A model generated the notes under the pieces. The model saw only the letters and a list, made by a program, of their open reading frames with translations, had not been told where the DNA came from and did not search any database. A stretch of 64,000 nt of DNA from Streptomyces xanthii. Lineage in GTDB: Bacteria; Actinomycetota; Actinomycetes; Streptomycetales; Streptomycetaceae. Shown piece by piece: positions 54,184 to 62,728 of this stretch. Position 1 is the stretch's first letter; each line of letters starts with the position of its first letter. The DNA lies in assembly GCF_014621695.1 (NCBI RefSeq), contig NZ_CP061281.1, forward strand, positions 682,001 through 746,000, given 5' to 3'. The translations under genes were made by a program, and so were the position numbers.

Positions 54184-55125
54184 ATGCACATCGCCGTCTA
54201 CCTGCCGCTGTTGCTGCCCCTGCTCGCGCCGCTGTTCGCCCGGCCGCTCGCCGAGCGGTGCGAGCCCCGCCTCGCCACCTGGCTGCTGACCGCGACCTCG
54301 CTGGTCCTCGGCGCGGCGAGCACGCTCTCGCTGGGCGCGCTCGCCGTCGCGGGGCTGCTCCGGCTGCCGTTCCTGGCCGGGCTCGGGCACTGGTCGGCCG
54401 GTACCGCGCAGCGCGACGACCCGATCGAGCTGTCCGTCTCGCTGGCCGCCGGGCTCCTGCTCGGCGGGGCGGTCGTCATGGCCGTGCGCATGCTCTGGCG
54501 CCGGGCCCGCACCCTCGCGGCCGCCGCGGTGGAGGCCGCCTGCATGCCGGCCCGTGACGGCGTGGTCGTGATCGAGGACGACGCGCCGGACGCGTTCGCG
54601 CTCCCGGGGCTGCCGGGGCGCGTCGTCGTCTCCACGGGCATGCTCGACACCCTCGACCGGACCGAGCACGGCATCCTGCTCGCGCACGAGCGGGCCCATC
54701 TGGCCGGGCACCACTACGCGTTCGTGGCACTGGCCCAGCTCGGCGCCGCCGCCAACCCGTTCCTGCGCCCGCTCGCCCGGTCCGTGACGTACACGGTCGA
54801 ACGCTGGGCCGACGAGCGCGCCGCCGCCGCGACCGGCGACCGCGGCCGGGTCGCGCGCGCCGTCGGCAAGGCGGCGCTCGCCTCCCGGCCCGCCGCGCGC
54901 CGCCCCCTGGGCGCCGCGCTCGGCATCCTCGGCCTCGCCCGGCGCACCGGGCTCGCGGCCGCCGGACCCGTGCCGCGCCGCGTCGCCGCGCTCCTCGCCC
55001 CGCCGCTCGGCCGCCATCCGCTGCTCGCCGCGGCGACCTCCGCCGTCCTGACCGCCGCGACGCTGTCCAGCGCGGAGGCGGCCCACGACCTGCACCGCCT
55101 CCTGGAGGCCGTCGGCGCCTCGTAG
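54184..55125 (+). CDS. M56-family (BlaR1-like) membrane metallopeptidase
   Basis: The 313-residue integral membrane protein has four predicted helices and the zinc motif AHERAHLAGHH with His168, Glu169 and His172. Unlike BlaR1 and MecR1 it has no penicillin-binding sensor domain, so its signal is unknown. It begins 15 bases after the BlaI gene. In the paradigm the peptidase cleaves the paired repressor on receiving a cell-envelope signal. A helix-rich Ala/Leu tail ends the protein. Confidence 0.88.
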   Translation: MHIAVYLPLLLPLLAPLFARPLAERCEPRLATWLLTATSLVLGAASTLSLGALAVAGLLRLPFLAGLGHWSAGTAQRDDPIELSVSLAAGLLLGGAVVMAVRMLWRRARTLAAAAVEAACMPARDGVVVIEDDAPDAFALPGLPGRVVVSTGMLDTLDRTEHGILLAHERAHLAGHHYAFVALAQLGAAANPFLRPLARSVTYTVERWADERAAAATGDRGRVARAVGKAALASRPAARRPLGAALGILGLARRTGLAAAGPVPRRVAALLAPPLGRHPLLAAATSAVLTAATLSSAEAAHDLHRLLEAVGAS

Positions 55126-55165
55126 CCGACGCCGGGCCGGTCCCGGCCCCCGACCGCGGGGCCGC

Positions 55166-55205
55166 ACGGCGGCGTACGGCTGCATACGGCGGCGTACGGC
55201 TGCGC
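55166..55205. repeat. Two copies of a 20-bp direct repeat
   Basis: ACGGCGGCGTACGGCTGC occurs at 55166-55183 and again at 55186-55203, with period 20. It lies between the M56 gene and the sulfur operon. Slippage duplication is the likely origin. Confidence 0.75.
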
Positions 55206-55267
55206 CGTGCGCGGGGTCCGCAGCACAACCACGCACTCGCCTCACACCCCTCGCCCCACCGCGAAAA

Positions 55268-55317
55268 ATACCCCCGGGGGTACCTGTGCTACGGTTTTTC
55301 TATACCCCGGGGGGTAC
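55268..55317 (+). promoter_or_regulatory. Two CsoR/CstR-type operators
   Basis: TACCCCCGGGGGTA (55269-55282) is a perfect palindrome, and TACCCCGGGGGGTA (55303-55316) is a near-perfect copy whose centre lies 34 bases away. G/C-tract dyads flanked by TA are the known sites of CsoR-family proteins, including the persulfide sensor CstR. The second copy ends about 20 bases before the GTG of the persulfide dioxygenase gene. No csoR gene lies in the window. Confidence 0.78.
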
Positions 55318-55337
55318 TTCGCGAAAGGGAATGAACC

Positions 55338-56693
55338 GTGTTCTTCATCGACACCATCGAGCTCGAAGGGCTCGGCAACCGGCACTACCTGGCGGGCGGG
55401 ACGCGGACGGCGGTGGCGGTGGATCCGCCGCGCGACTTCGACCAGGTCCTCGCCGCGGCGGCGCGGCGCGGGGTGCGGATCACGCACGTCGTGGAGACCC
55501 ACATCCACAACGACTACGTGACCGGCGGTCTGGAGCTGGCCCGTGTGACGGGCGCCGCCTATCTGGTGCCGGCCGGGGCGCACGTGTCCTTCGCGCGGGT
55601 GCCGGTGGCGGACGGTGACACGGTCACGGTCGACGCCGGACTCACCCTGCGCGCCGTCGCCACCCCCGGCCACACCCCGCACCACACCGCGTACGTGCTC
55701 CAGGAGCAGGGCACGCCCGTGGCCGCGTTCACCGGCGGTTCCCTGCTGATCGGCACGGTGGGCCGCCCCGACCTGGTCGAGCCCCGGCTGACCGAGGAGC
55801 TCGCCCGCGCCCAGCACGCCTCGGCGCACCGCCTCGCGACCGAACTGCCGGACGAGACCGCGGTGCTGCCGACACACGGCTTCGGCAGCTTCTGCTCCTC
55901 CGCGCAGGCCGAGGGCGAAGCCACCACGATCGGCCACGAGAAGGCCGCCAACGCGGCGCTCACCACCGACGTCGACACCTTCGTCGCCGCGCTCCTCGAC
56001 GGGCTCGACGACATCCCCGCGTACTACGCGCACATGGGCCCGGCCAACGCGAGCGGCCCCGCCCCGCTGGACCTGACGCCTCCCGCCGTCGCGGACGCCC
56101 GCGAGATCGCCGCCCGGCTCGCGGCCGGCGAGTGGGTCGTGGACCTGCGCAACCGGGTCGCGTTCGCGGAGGGCCACGTCGCGGGCACCTTCAACTTCGA
56201 GGCGGACGGCAAGATCGCCACGTATCTGGCCTGGATGATCCCGTGGGGCAAGCCGGTGACGCTGCTCGCGGACTCCCCCGGCCAACTCGCCGACGCGCAG
56301 CGGGAGCTGGTCCGGGTCGGCATCGACCGCCCGGCGGCCGCCGCGACCGGCGCCCCGGAGGACTGGACCGTCGACGGCGCCCTGGCCTCCTTCCCGCGCT
56401 CCACGTTCGCCGGGCTCGCCGAGCGCGGCACGGACGGCGTCGTCGTGCTCGACGTGCGGCGCGCGTCCGAGCGGGCCGGCGGACACATCGCGGGCTCGGT
56501 GCACATCCCCGTGCACGAACTGCACGGACGGCTCGGCGACATCCCGGCCGGCACCGTGTGGGTGCACTGCGCCGGGGGCATGCGGGCGGGCATGGCCGCG
56601 TCGCTCCTCGACGCCGCGGGCCGGGACGTCGTGGCCGTCGACGACGGGTTCGACGCGGCCGCCGAGGCCGGCCTGGCCGTCGTCGCCGCCTGA
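55338..56693 (+). CDS. Persulfide dioxygenase-rhodanese fusion (MBL fold, CstB/BlhA-like)
   Basis: The 451-residue protein couples an ETHE1-like persulfide dioxygenase to rhodanese modules. The N-terminal metallo-lactamase fold has VETHIHNDYVTGGLEL with the metal histidines, GHTPHHTAYVL, and PTHGFGSFCSSAQAEGE. Residues about 255-345 look like an inactive rhodanese (no active-site Cys). The C-terminal rhodanese has WVHCAGGMRAGMAAS with Cys411. GTG 55338 follows GAAAGGGA. The enzyme oxidises glutathione- or bacillithiol-type persulfide to sulfite and can transfer sulfane sulfur. Confidence 0.88.
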   Translation: MFFIDTIELEGLGNRHYLAGGTRTAVAVDPPRDFDQVLAAAARRGVRITHVVETHIHNDYVTGGLELARVTGAAYLVPAGAHVSFARVPVADGDTVTVDAGLTLRAVATPGHTPHHTAYVLQEQGTPVAAFTGGSLLIGTVGRPDLVEPRLTEELARAQHASAHRLATELPDETAVLPTHGFGSFCSSAQAEGEATTIGHEKAANAALTTDVDTFVAALLDGLDDIPAYYAHMGPANASGPAPLDLTPPAVADAREIAARLAAGEWVVDLRNRVAFAEGHVAGTFNFEADGKIATYLAWMIPWGKPVTLLADSPGQLADAQRELVRVGIDRPAAAATGAPEDWTVDGALASFPRSTFAGLAERGTDGVVVLDVRRASERAGGHIAGSVHIPVHELHGRLGDIPAGTVWVHCAGGMRAGMAASLLDAAGRDVVAVDDGFDAAAEAGLAVVAA

Positions 56694-56738
56694 GCCCCGC
56701 CACCCCTCCCCCCCCAACTCCCCTTGAAAGGCTGCGAG

Positions 56739-57104
56739 ATGTCCTCCTTCCCTGACGGAGCGCGCCGCGTCACCGTCGAAGCGGCCCACCGGTGTACCGC
56801 CGGCGCCGACGCCCCGGCCGTCCTCCTCGACGTACGCGAACAGGAGGAGTGGGACGCGGGGCACGCGCCCTGGGCCGTCCTCGCGCCGCTGTCCGCGCTG
56901 GCCTCGGGGGACGCGCTGCCCGCCGCCGCGCTGGGGCGGCCCCTCGTGGTGATCTGCCGCAGCGGCAACCGTTCGCGGCGCGCCGTGGATCTGCTGCGCG
57001 AGCGCGGGGCCGAAGCCGTGGACGTCGTGGGCGGGATGCAGGACTGGGCCTCCTCGGGTCACCCCGTCGTCGACGCGCGCGGGAGCGACGGTTCACCGGC
57101 ATGA
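56739..57104 (+). CDS. Single-domain rhodanese sulfurtransferase
   Basis: The 121-residue protein is one rhodanese domain: PAVLLDVREQEEWDAGHAP at the N-terminus and the active loop VVICRSGNRSRRAVDLL with catalytic Cys and following Arg. GAAAGG precedes ATG 56739. Its stop overlaps the start of the TauE/SafE gene (ATGA). It shuttles sulfane sulfur between the dioxygenase fusion and other acceptors. Confidence 0.9.
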   Translation: MSSFPDGARRVTVEAAHRCTAGADAPAVLLDVREQEEWDAGHAPWAVLAPLSALASGDALPAAALGRPLVVICRSGNRSRRAVDLLRERGAEAVDVVGGMQDWASSGHPVVDARGSDGSPA

Positions 57105-57844
57105 CCGCGCTCCTCCTCGCCCTCGCCGCGGGGGCGGTCGTCGGTCTGGCCCTCGGCGGGCTCGGCGGTGGCGGCAGCGTCCTCGCGGTGCCCGCCCTGA
57201 TCTACGCGCTCGGTCTCTCCCCCACGGCGGCGATCACCACCAGCCTCGTCATCGTCACCGTCACCTCGCTCACGGCCCTCGCCGGCCACGCCCGCGACGG
57301 GAACGTCGCCTGGCGCACCGGACTCCTGTTCGCGGCGGCGGGCATCGTCCCCGCGATGCTCGCGGGCGCGGTCGCCGGCCGTGTGCCGCAGACCGTGCTG
57401 ACCCTCGCCTTCGCCGGTGTCGCGGCACTCGCGGCGGTACGGATGCTGCGCCCCGCCGAGACCGGGGCACCCGGCCCGGTCCATCCCGGCAAGGCCGGGG
57501 TCGCCGGTTCCGGGCTCGGCGCGGTCACGGGGTTTTTGGGTGTCGGCGGCGGATTCCTCGCCGTGCCCGTCCTGGTGGGCGTGCTGAGCCTGCCCATGCG
57601 GCGGGCCGTCGGCACCAGCCTGCTGGTCATCACGGTCAACTCCCTGGCCGCGCTCGGTGCCCGGGCCGGCAGCGGGACCCATCTGGACCTCGCCGTCGTC
57701 GCCCCCTTCACCGCGGCCGCGATCCTCGGCGCGTGGGACGGCAAGCGGCTGTCCCGGAAGCTGACGGGGCGCACCCTGCAACGCGTCTTCGCCTATGTCC
57801 TGTTGGCGGTGGCGGCGCTCATGGCCGCCGACGCGGTGCTCTGA
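57101..57844 (+). CDS. TauE/SafE-family sulfur compound permease
   Basis: The 247-residue protein has seven to eight membrane helices with the TauE/SafE pattern: GLALGGLGGGGSVLAVPALIYALG in the first half, then its repeat VTGFLGVGGGFLAVPVLVGVL. These permeases carry sulfite, sulfonates or related anions; in cst operons they are thought to export sulfite or thiosulfate. It is the third gene of the operon controlled by the two CsoR-like boxes. Confidence 0.9.
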   Translation: MTALLLALAAGAVVGLALGGLGGGGSVLAVPALIYALGLSPTAAITTSLVIVTVTSLTALAGHARDGNVAWRTGLLFAAAGIVPAMLAGAVAGRVPQTVLTLAFAGVAALAAVRMLRPAETGAPGPVHPGKAGVAGSGLGAVTGFLGVGGGFLAVPVLVGVLSLPMRRAVGTSLLVITVNSLAALGARAGSGTHLDLAVVAPFTAAAILGAWDGKRLSRKLTGRTLQRVFAYVLLAVAALMAADAVL

Positions 57845-58155
57845 CCGCGCCCCTGCGACGGCCCGATGACGTCCCGGCGCGTGCCGCGCGGGGGCCGTCT
57901 CGTGAAGACGGCGTGCGCAGCGCGTGAGGATGCGCGGCACACCGTCAATTCGCGCCCCCTGTGCCACAACGCGCCCGATCTTGCTTCGTTGTGTGGCACG
58001 TCCGGATACGCGCGATTGCGCAGCGCGGGTGACCTGCACGCACCATTTCCGGACGCCGGGTTGCCCGGCCCCACCGTTCCGCGAGCCACGGTCCGGCCGG
58101 CCGGGCAACCCCACGCCCACGATCGAGGCGGCGGCGCCCTGTAGCCTCCGGCTCC
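57845..58155. other. Intergenic region with two inverted repeats
   Basis: About 310 bases without a recognisable gene. It holds GTGCCACAACG (57961-57971), partly inverted at 57987-57999, and the long hairpin 58058-58111 listed separately. Open frames here have no sensible translation. Confidence 0.5.
58058..58111. terminator. Long hairpin, likely terminator of the sulfur operon
   Basis: GGGTTGCCCGGCC (58058-58070) and GGCCGGGCAACCC (58099-58111) are perfect 13-base arms. An inner ACCGT (58073-58077) with ACGGT (58088-58092) adds more pairing. It lies just upstream of the leaderless glutaredoxin-like gene, 214 bases after the TauE stop. Confidence 0.6.
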
Positions 58156-58593
58156 ATGACCCGCGCCTGGATCGCCCCGTCGCTCATCGCCCTCTGCGGC
58201 GCCGCCCTCGCCACCGTCCAGGTGCTCGAGGACAGTCCGGGGGCGGCGGTCGGCGTCCTCCTGCTGTTCCTGGCACTCGCGGGCGCCACCTCCCCGCTGG
58301 TCTTCCCGAGGTCCGTCGGTGCGGCGGAGGCACAGCGGCGCAGCGCGGCGGACGGCCGGCCGGTCGTCTACTGGCGGCCCGGCTGTGCGTACTGCCTGCG
58401 GCTGCGGGCCCGGCTGGGCCGTGAGGCGCGCCGGGTGCACTGGGTCGACATCTGGCGGGACCCGGAGGGCGCGGCGGCGGTGCGCGCGGTGAACGGGGGC
58501 GACGAGACGGTGCCGACGGTCGTCGTGGCCGGGCGCGCCCGCACCAATCCCGACCCTGAGTGGGTGCGCGAGCAGATCGCAGCGCACCACTGA
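58156..58593 (+). CDS. Membrane-anchored glutaredoxin/mycoredoxin-like protein
   Basis: The 145-residue protein has two N-terminal helices (WIAPSLIALCGAALATVQVL and AVGVLLLFLALAGATSPLVF), then a short thioredoxin-fold domain with YWRPGCAYCLRLRARLG and the cis-Pro region GDETVPTVVVAG. The CxxC (CAYC) reads as a mycoredoxin-type redox site, probably acting on mycothiol mixed disulfides. TAGCCT (58142-58147) lies eight bases before ATG 58156 with no ribosome site, so it is likely leaderless. Confidence 0.88.
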   Translation: MTRAWIAPSLIALCGAALATVQVLEDSPGAAVGVLLLFLALAGATSPLVFPRSVGAAEAQRRSAADGRPVVYWRPGCAYCLRLRARLGREARRVHWVDIWRDPEGAAAVRAVNGGDETVPTVVVAGRARTNPDPEWVREQIAAHH

Positions 58594-58696
58594 TCCGAAC
58601 CCGCAGGAGCCTCCGCAGGCGTTGCGATCCTGACTGATGCGAAAGTCAGAAGCACAACATCGCAGCTCACGGGGGAACAGCAGGGCAAAATCCAGA

Positions 58697-58725
58697 CCAC
58701 GTGTTGAGTTCTTCTCAACACGTGG
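58697..58725. promoter_or_regulatory. Perfect 29-bp palindromic operator of the XRE-TetR regulator
   Basis: CCACGTGTTGAG (58697-58708), spacer TTCTT, CTCAACACGTGG (58714-58725): both arms match exactly. It lies 15 bases before the likely regulator start and covers the promoter region, so autoregulation is expected. Such a length of exact symmetry is very unlikely by chance. Confidence 0.85.
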
Positions 58726-58739
58726 TTAGGGTCGTGCCC

Positions 58740-59624
58740 GTGGAAACCGACGACGTCACCGGTGGCGTGCCCGCCGCCGACACCGCCGCCCGCGTCCGTG
58801 AGGTCATCACGGCCGCGGGGGTCAGCCAGCGCGAGTTCGCGCGCCGCATCGTCATGGATCCGTCCAAGCTGTCCCGGTCGCTGAGCGGCACCCGCCGCTT
58901 CACGGCCGCCGAGCTGGCGCGGATCGCCGACGAGGGACGGGTGGACGCGGGCTGGCTGCTCGGGGCACGGCATCGGGAGCACGCCGAGCCCGCGCCGGAC
59001 GCCGGGCCGGCCGCCGCCGTGCCCGTCGAGGGCGGGCGGCCGCTGCAGATCGTCCGCGAGACGGTCCGGCTGATCGCCGAGCACGGTTTCCACGCGGTGC
59101 GGGTCGCGGACATCGCCCGCGCCTGCGCCACGAGCAGCGCCGCGATCCACTACCACTTCCCCGGCCGCGCCGACCTCCTGGAGGCCTCGGTGCGCTGGTG
59201 CATGGACGAGGACACGGCGCGCCGCGCCGCCCGGCTCGCCGAGGCGGACGACGCGGCGGCGGAACTGCGCCAGCTCATCGAACTGCAGACGCCGCGCACC
59301 GCGCAGCAGCGACGGCAGTGGGCGGTCTGGCTCGACCTGTGGGCCGAGGCCGCCCGGTCCACGGCGGTGGGCCGGCTGCACACCGAGTACTACCGCCAGT
59401 GGCGGGAGACCGTCGCCGACGTCGTCCGCCGGGGGATCGAGCAGGGCGTGTTCCGCTCGTCCGCCGACCCCGAGTCCGCCGCGCTGACCCTGACCGCGCT
59501 CATCGACGGTCTGGCGACGCAGGTCCTGGCCGCCGGGACGGAAGGCACCGGCGCCGAGAGCGCCGGCGCGGACGCCATGCACGCCGCGCTCCTGGCCCAC
59601 GTACGCACGACCCTGCTGGCCTGA
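58740..59624 (+). CDS. XRE-TetR fusion regulator of the carnitine operon
   Basis: The 294-residue protein has two DNA-binding domains. Residues about 12-75 are an XRE-type helix-turn-helix (REVITAAGVSQREFARRIVM, DPSKLSRSLSGTRRFTA). Residues about 100-145 are a TetR helix-turn-helix (IVRETVRLIAEHGFHAVRV, then ATSSAAIHYHFPGRADLL), with a TetR-like ligand domain to the end. GTG 58740 is preferred because AGGG lies nine bases upstream; frames opening at 58701 start inside the operator. It is followed on the same strand by the three carnitine genes. Confidence 0.85.
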   Translation: METDDVTGGVPAADTAARVREVITAAGVSQREFARRIVMDPSKLSRSLSGTRRFTAAELARIADEGRVDAGWLLGARHREHAEPAPDAGPAAAVPVEGGRPLQIVRETVRLIAEHGFHAVRVADIARACATSSAAIHYHFPGRADLLEASVRWCMDEDTARRAARLAEADDAAAELRQLIELQTPRTAQQRRQWAVWLDLWAEAARSTAVGRLHTEYYRQWRETVADVVRRGIEQGVFRSSADPESAALTLTALIDGLATQVLAAGTEGTGAESAGADAMHAALLAHVRTTLLA

Positions 59625-59705
59625 GCCGCTCCCAGGCCCGCCGACTCGGCACCCCCTGCCGAGACCCCCCCACACCCAGTCCCCAACGGAACGGGAGGCC
59701 CCCAC

Positions 59706-60608
59706 ATGCCCCTGCACGAGAGCACCATCATCACCTGCGCCCTCACCGGCGCCGGTGACACCGTCCGACGGAGCCCGCACGTCCCCGTCACCCCGGAGCA
59801 GATAGCCCGGAACGCGGTGGAGGCCGCCGAGGCCGGTGCCGCCGTGGTCCACATCCACGTACGCGATCCCGAGACCGGCGACCCGTCGCGCGACCCGAAG
59901 CTGTACCGCGAGGTCGTCGAGCGGGTGAAGGAGACCGGCACCGACGTCGTCATCAACCTCACCGCCGGCATGGGCGGCGACCTGGTGATCGACCCGGACC
60001 GCCCGCTGGAGGGCTTCCCGCTGCGCGGCTCCGACCTGGTCGGCGGCCTGGACCGGCTGCCGCACGTCGAGGACCTGCTGCCCGACATCTGCACCCTGGA
60101 CTGCGGTTCGCTGAACTTCGGCGACGGCTCGAACCTGTACGTGTCGACGCCCGACATGCTGCGCGCGGGCGCCCGGCGCATCCAGGAGCTGGGTGTGCGG
60201 CCGGAGTTGGAGATCTTCGACACGGGTCACCTCTGGTTCGCCAAGCAGATGCTCGCGGAGGGGCTGCTCGACGACCCGACCGTGTTCCAGCTGTGCATGG
60301 GCATCCCGTGGGGCGCGCCGGCCGACCCGGGCGTACTGCAGTCGATGGTCAACATGCTGCCGGAAGGCGCCCGTTGGGCGAGTTTCGCGCTGGGACGGAT
60401 GCAGATGCCGTGGGTCGCGCAGTCGATCCTGCTCGGCGGCCACGTCCGCGTCGGCCTGGAGGACAACCTGTACCTCGGCAAGGGCAACAAGGCGACCAAC
60501 GCCCAGCTCGTCGAGCGTGCCGTGACCATCACCGAGTCGCTCGGCGCCCGCGTCGCGACGCCCGACGAGGCCCGCGAGATCCTCGGCCTGCACAAGAAGG
60601 GCGCCTGA
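59706..60608 (+). CDS. BKACE-family beta-keto acid cleavage enzyme, likely 3-dehydrocarnitine-specific
   Basis: The 300-residue TIM-barrel enzyme uses acetyl-CoA to cleave a beta-keto acid. [17 protein letters not shown] holds metal His49 and His51; [10 protein letters not shown] and [18 protein letters not shown] are further family motifs, the latter near the CoA site. In this gene context the expected reaction is 3-dehydrocarnitine plus acetyl-CoA to betainyl-CoA and acetoacetate. Specificity is inferred from the neighbours, not from residues. Confidence 0.88.
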   Translation: MPLHESTIITCALTGAGDTVRRSPHVPVTPEQIARNAVEAAEAGAAVVHIHVRDPETGDPSRDPKLYREVVERVKETGTDVVINLTAGMGGDLVIDPDRPLEGFPLRGSDLVGGLDRLPHVEDLLPDICTLDCGSLNFGDGSNLYVSTPDMLRAGARRIQELGVRPELEIFDTGHLWFAKQMLAEGLLDDPTVFQLCMGIPWGAPADPGVLQSMVNMLPEGARWASFALGRMQMPWVAQSILLGGHVRVGLEDNLYLGKGNKATNAQLVERAVTITESLGARVATPDEAREILGLHKKGA

Positions 60609-60610
60609 TC

Positions 60611-61570
60611 ATGCGTACCGCACCCGAGAACGTCCGCCGCGTCGCCTGTGTCGGCGCCGGTGTCATCGGCGGCGGCTGGGTCGCCCACTTCCTGGCGCGT
60701 GGCTACGACGTCACGGCCTGGGACCCGGCGCCCGACGCCGAGCAGAAGCTGCGCCGCCTGGTCGACGCCGCCTGGCCCGCGCTGACACAGCTGGGGCTCG
60801 CCGAGGGCGCGTCCGCCGACCGGCTGACGGTCGTCGCGACCCTCGAAGAGGCCGTGGTCGACGCCGAGTTCGTGCAGGAGAGCGCGCCGGAGAAACTGGA
60901 GCTGAAGCGGGACCTGCTGACCCGGCTCGACGCGGCGGCGCCGGCCGGCGTCGTCATCGCCTCGTCCACGTCGGGCTACCCGATGACGGACATGCAGACC
61001 ACGGCCGCGGACCCCTCGCGCCTGGTCGTCGGCCACCCGTTCAATCCGCCGTACCTGATCCCGCTGGTCGAGGTCGTCGGCGGCGAGCGCACCGCCGAGG
61101 ACGCCGTCACGTGGGCGTCGCGCTTCTACGAGGTCGCGGGCAAGTCCGTGATCACCATGAACCGCGAGGTGCCGGGCTTCATCGCGAACCGCCTCCAGGA
61201 GGCCCTGTGGCGCGAGGCGCTGCACATGGTCGCCAACGGCGAGGCCACGGTGAAGGAGATCGACGACTCGATCACCGAGGGCCCCGGCCTGCGCTGGGCG
61301 TTCATGGGCCCGATGCTGACGTTCGCGCTGGCGGGCGGGGAGGGCGGCATGGCGCACATGCTGGACCACTTCGGTCCGTCCCTGAAGTCGCCGTGGACCC
61401 GTCTGGAGGCGCCCGAGCTGGACAAGGCGCTGTACGACGCCGTGGTCGAGGGCTGCGACGAGGCGGCGGACGGGCGCACGATCGCCGACCTGGTGGCCGA
61501 GCGCGACCGGGGCGTCATCGACGTCCTGCGCGCGACGGGCCGCCTGCCGCGGCAGGAGGACCCGCGATGA
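60611..61570 (+). CDS. 3-hydroxyacyl-CoA dehydrogenase family, L-carnitine dehydrogenase-like
   Basis: The 319-residue NAD-dependent enzyme has VRRVACVGAGVIGGGWVAHFL as the Rossmann motif, VIASSTSGYPMTDMQ, and GHPFNPPYLIPLVEVV with the catalytic His, all typical of the family. The lack of a CoA-binding partner and the flanking BKACE and thioesterase genes point to L-carnitine dehydrogenase (carnitine to 3-dehydrocarnitine). In many bacteria this enzyme is fused to the thioesterase; here they are separate but overlapping (ATGA). ATG 60611 is two bases after the BKACE stop. Confidence 0.87.
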   Translation: MRTAPENVRRVACVGAGVIGGGWVAHFLARGYDVTAWDPAPDAEQKLRRLVDAAWPALTQLGLAEGASADRLTVVATLEEAVVDAEFVQESAPEKLELKRDLLTRLDAAAPAGVVIASSTSGYPMTDMQTTAADPSRLVVGHPFNPPYLIPLVEVVGGERTAEDAVTWASRFYEVAGKSVITMNREVPGFIANRLQEALWREALHMVANGEATVKEIDDSITEGPGLRWAFMGPMLTFALAGGEGGMAHMLDHFGPSLKSPWTRLEAPELDKALYDAVVEGCDEAADGRTIADLVAERDRGVIDVLRATGRLPRQEDPR

Positions 61571-62058
61571 CCACGACGACGGCCTCCGTGCCGCTGCTGC
61601 ACCGCACGGTCCGCCCCGAGTGGATCGACTACAACGGCCACATGAGCGAGGCGTTCTACGTCCTCGTCTTCGGCCACGCCACCGACGCCCTGATGATCGA
61701 GACGGGCCTGCACTCGGGCTACCGCGAGTCCACGGGCTGCTCCCTGTACACGGTCGAGTCGCACCTGCGCTATCTGCGGGACGTGCCGGAGGGCGCCCAT
61801 CTCGCGGTCCGCACCCGGGTGTTGGGCGCGGCGGGCAAGAAGGCCCGCTTCACGCACGAGATGTACGTGGTCGCCGACGCGGACGGCGAGCCGGAGGCGG
61901 ACGCCGCGCCCGTGGCGACGACGGAGCTGATGGCGGTGCACGTCGACCAGGAGGCGGGGCGCGCGGTGCCGCTGCCCGACGCGGTCCTCGCCCGGTTCGC
62001 CGAGTTCACCGAGCAGGCCCCGGAGTGGGCGGGCCGGTCGATCGCGCCGGTGGGCTGA
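61567..62058 (+). CDS. Hotdog thioesterase, likely betainyl-CoA thioesterase
   Basis: The 163-residue 4HBT-fold protein shows VRPEWIDYNGHMSEAFYVLVFG with the Asp and His of the hotdog active site, then ESHLRYLRDVPEGAHLAVRT and KKARFTHEMYVV. Position after carnitine dehydrogenase (ATGA overlap) fits a betainyl-CoA thioesterase releasing glycine betaine and CoA. This would make the operon a route from carnitine to betaine. Confidence 0.85.
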   Translation: MTTTTASVPLLHRTVRPEWIDYNGHMSEAFYVLVFGHATDALMIETGLHSGYRESTGCSLYTVESHLRYLRDVPEGAHLAVRTRVLGAAGKKARFTHEMYVVADADGEPEADAAPVATTELMAVHVDQEAGRAVPLPDAVLARFAEFTEQAPEWAGRSIAPVG

Positions 62059-62125
62059 CGCCCGTACGCCACGCAGGACGCGAGGGGCCTCACGGATGCG
62101 TCCGTGGGGCCCTTCCCGCGCGCCG

Positions 62126-62527
62126 TCACTCCGCCGGTGTGGAGCGGGCCACGACCGCCGCCTCCAGCAGGGCCCAGCCGTCGCGCTCGACGAGGCCGCG
62201 TTCCGACGCGTCCCAGCCGGAGGCGCGGGCCGCGTCGAGCAGGGCGCGCACCGCACCCGGTTCGTGCAGGTTCAGGGTGCTGCCGTGGACGTAGCCCACG
62301 TCCCCGGAGCCCAGGGGTGCTCCGCCGGGGACGAAGCGGTCGGAGCCCTCGGCGAAGACGATCCGCAACGGGCCGCCCGTACCGGCCGGTTGGGGGTACA
62401 GCGTGAGGGTCTGCCGGCAGTCCGCGGACCGGCCGCTGTCCAGGACGCGGTGCTGGTGACGCAGCGTCCACAGGTACACGCGTCCGTCGGCGACCAGGCG
62501 CCGTGGCTTGTTCTGATGACGGGGCAC
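62126..62527 (-). CDS. Conserved hypothetical protein
   Basis: The 133-residue protein begins VPRHQNKPRRLVADGRVYLWTLRHQHRVL, a pattern I associate with a conserved Streptomyces hypothetical family, with RIVFAEGSDRFVPGG and GSTLNLHEPGAVRALLDAARASGWD downstream. No catalytic motif is visible. GTG 62527 is placed where the family N-terminus starts; the frame continues to 62560 without a ribosome site. It is convergent with the carnitine operon. Confidence 0.72.
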   Translation of the reverse strand: MPRHQNKPRRLVADGRVYLWTLRHQHRVLDSGRSADCRQTLTLYPQPAGTGGPLRIVFAEGSDRFVPGGAPLGSGDVGYVHGSTLNLHEPGAVRALLDAARASGWDASERGLVERDGWALLEAAVVARSTPAE

Positions 62528-62728
62528 GGGGTGAGGGTACGCGCAGCGGCCCGCCCGCATCGGACACCCCCTCCGGAGCGACGCGTTCCGCCGCGACGGC
62601 GCGCCTGCCCGCGAAATCCGCCCTCATGAGGAAACGTTCCTTCTGCGAGGTGGTTCCCGGGCGGGACGCACGCGGCAGGCATGCGTGCCGCGTGCGTCTC
62701 CCGGCCCGGCCGGGTGCAGGGAGTCGTG

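Noticed and set aside
55338..56693. Bifunctional rhodanese with two active sites
   Set aside because: Only the C-terminal module has the Cys loop (CAGGMRAG); the central module lacks a Cys at the expected position.
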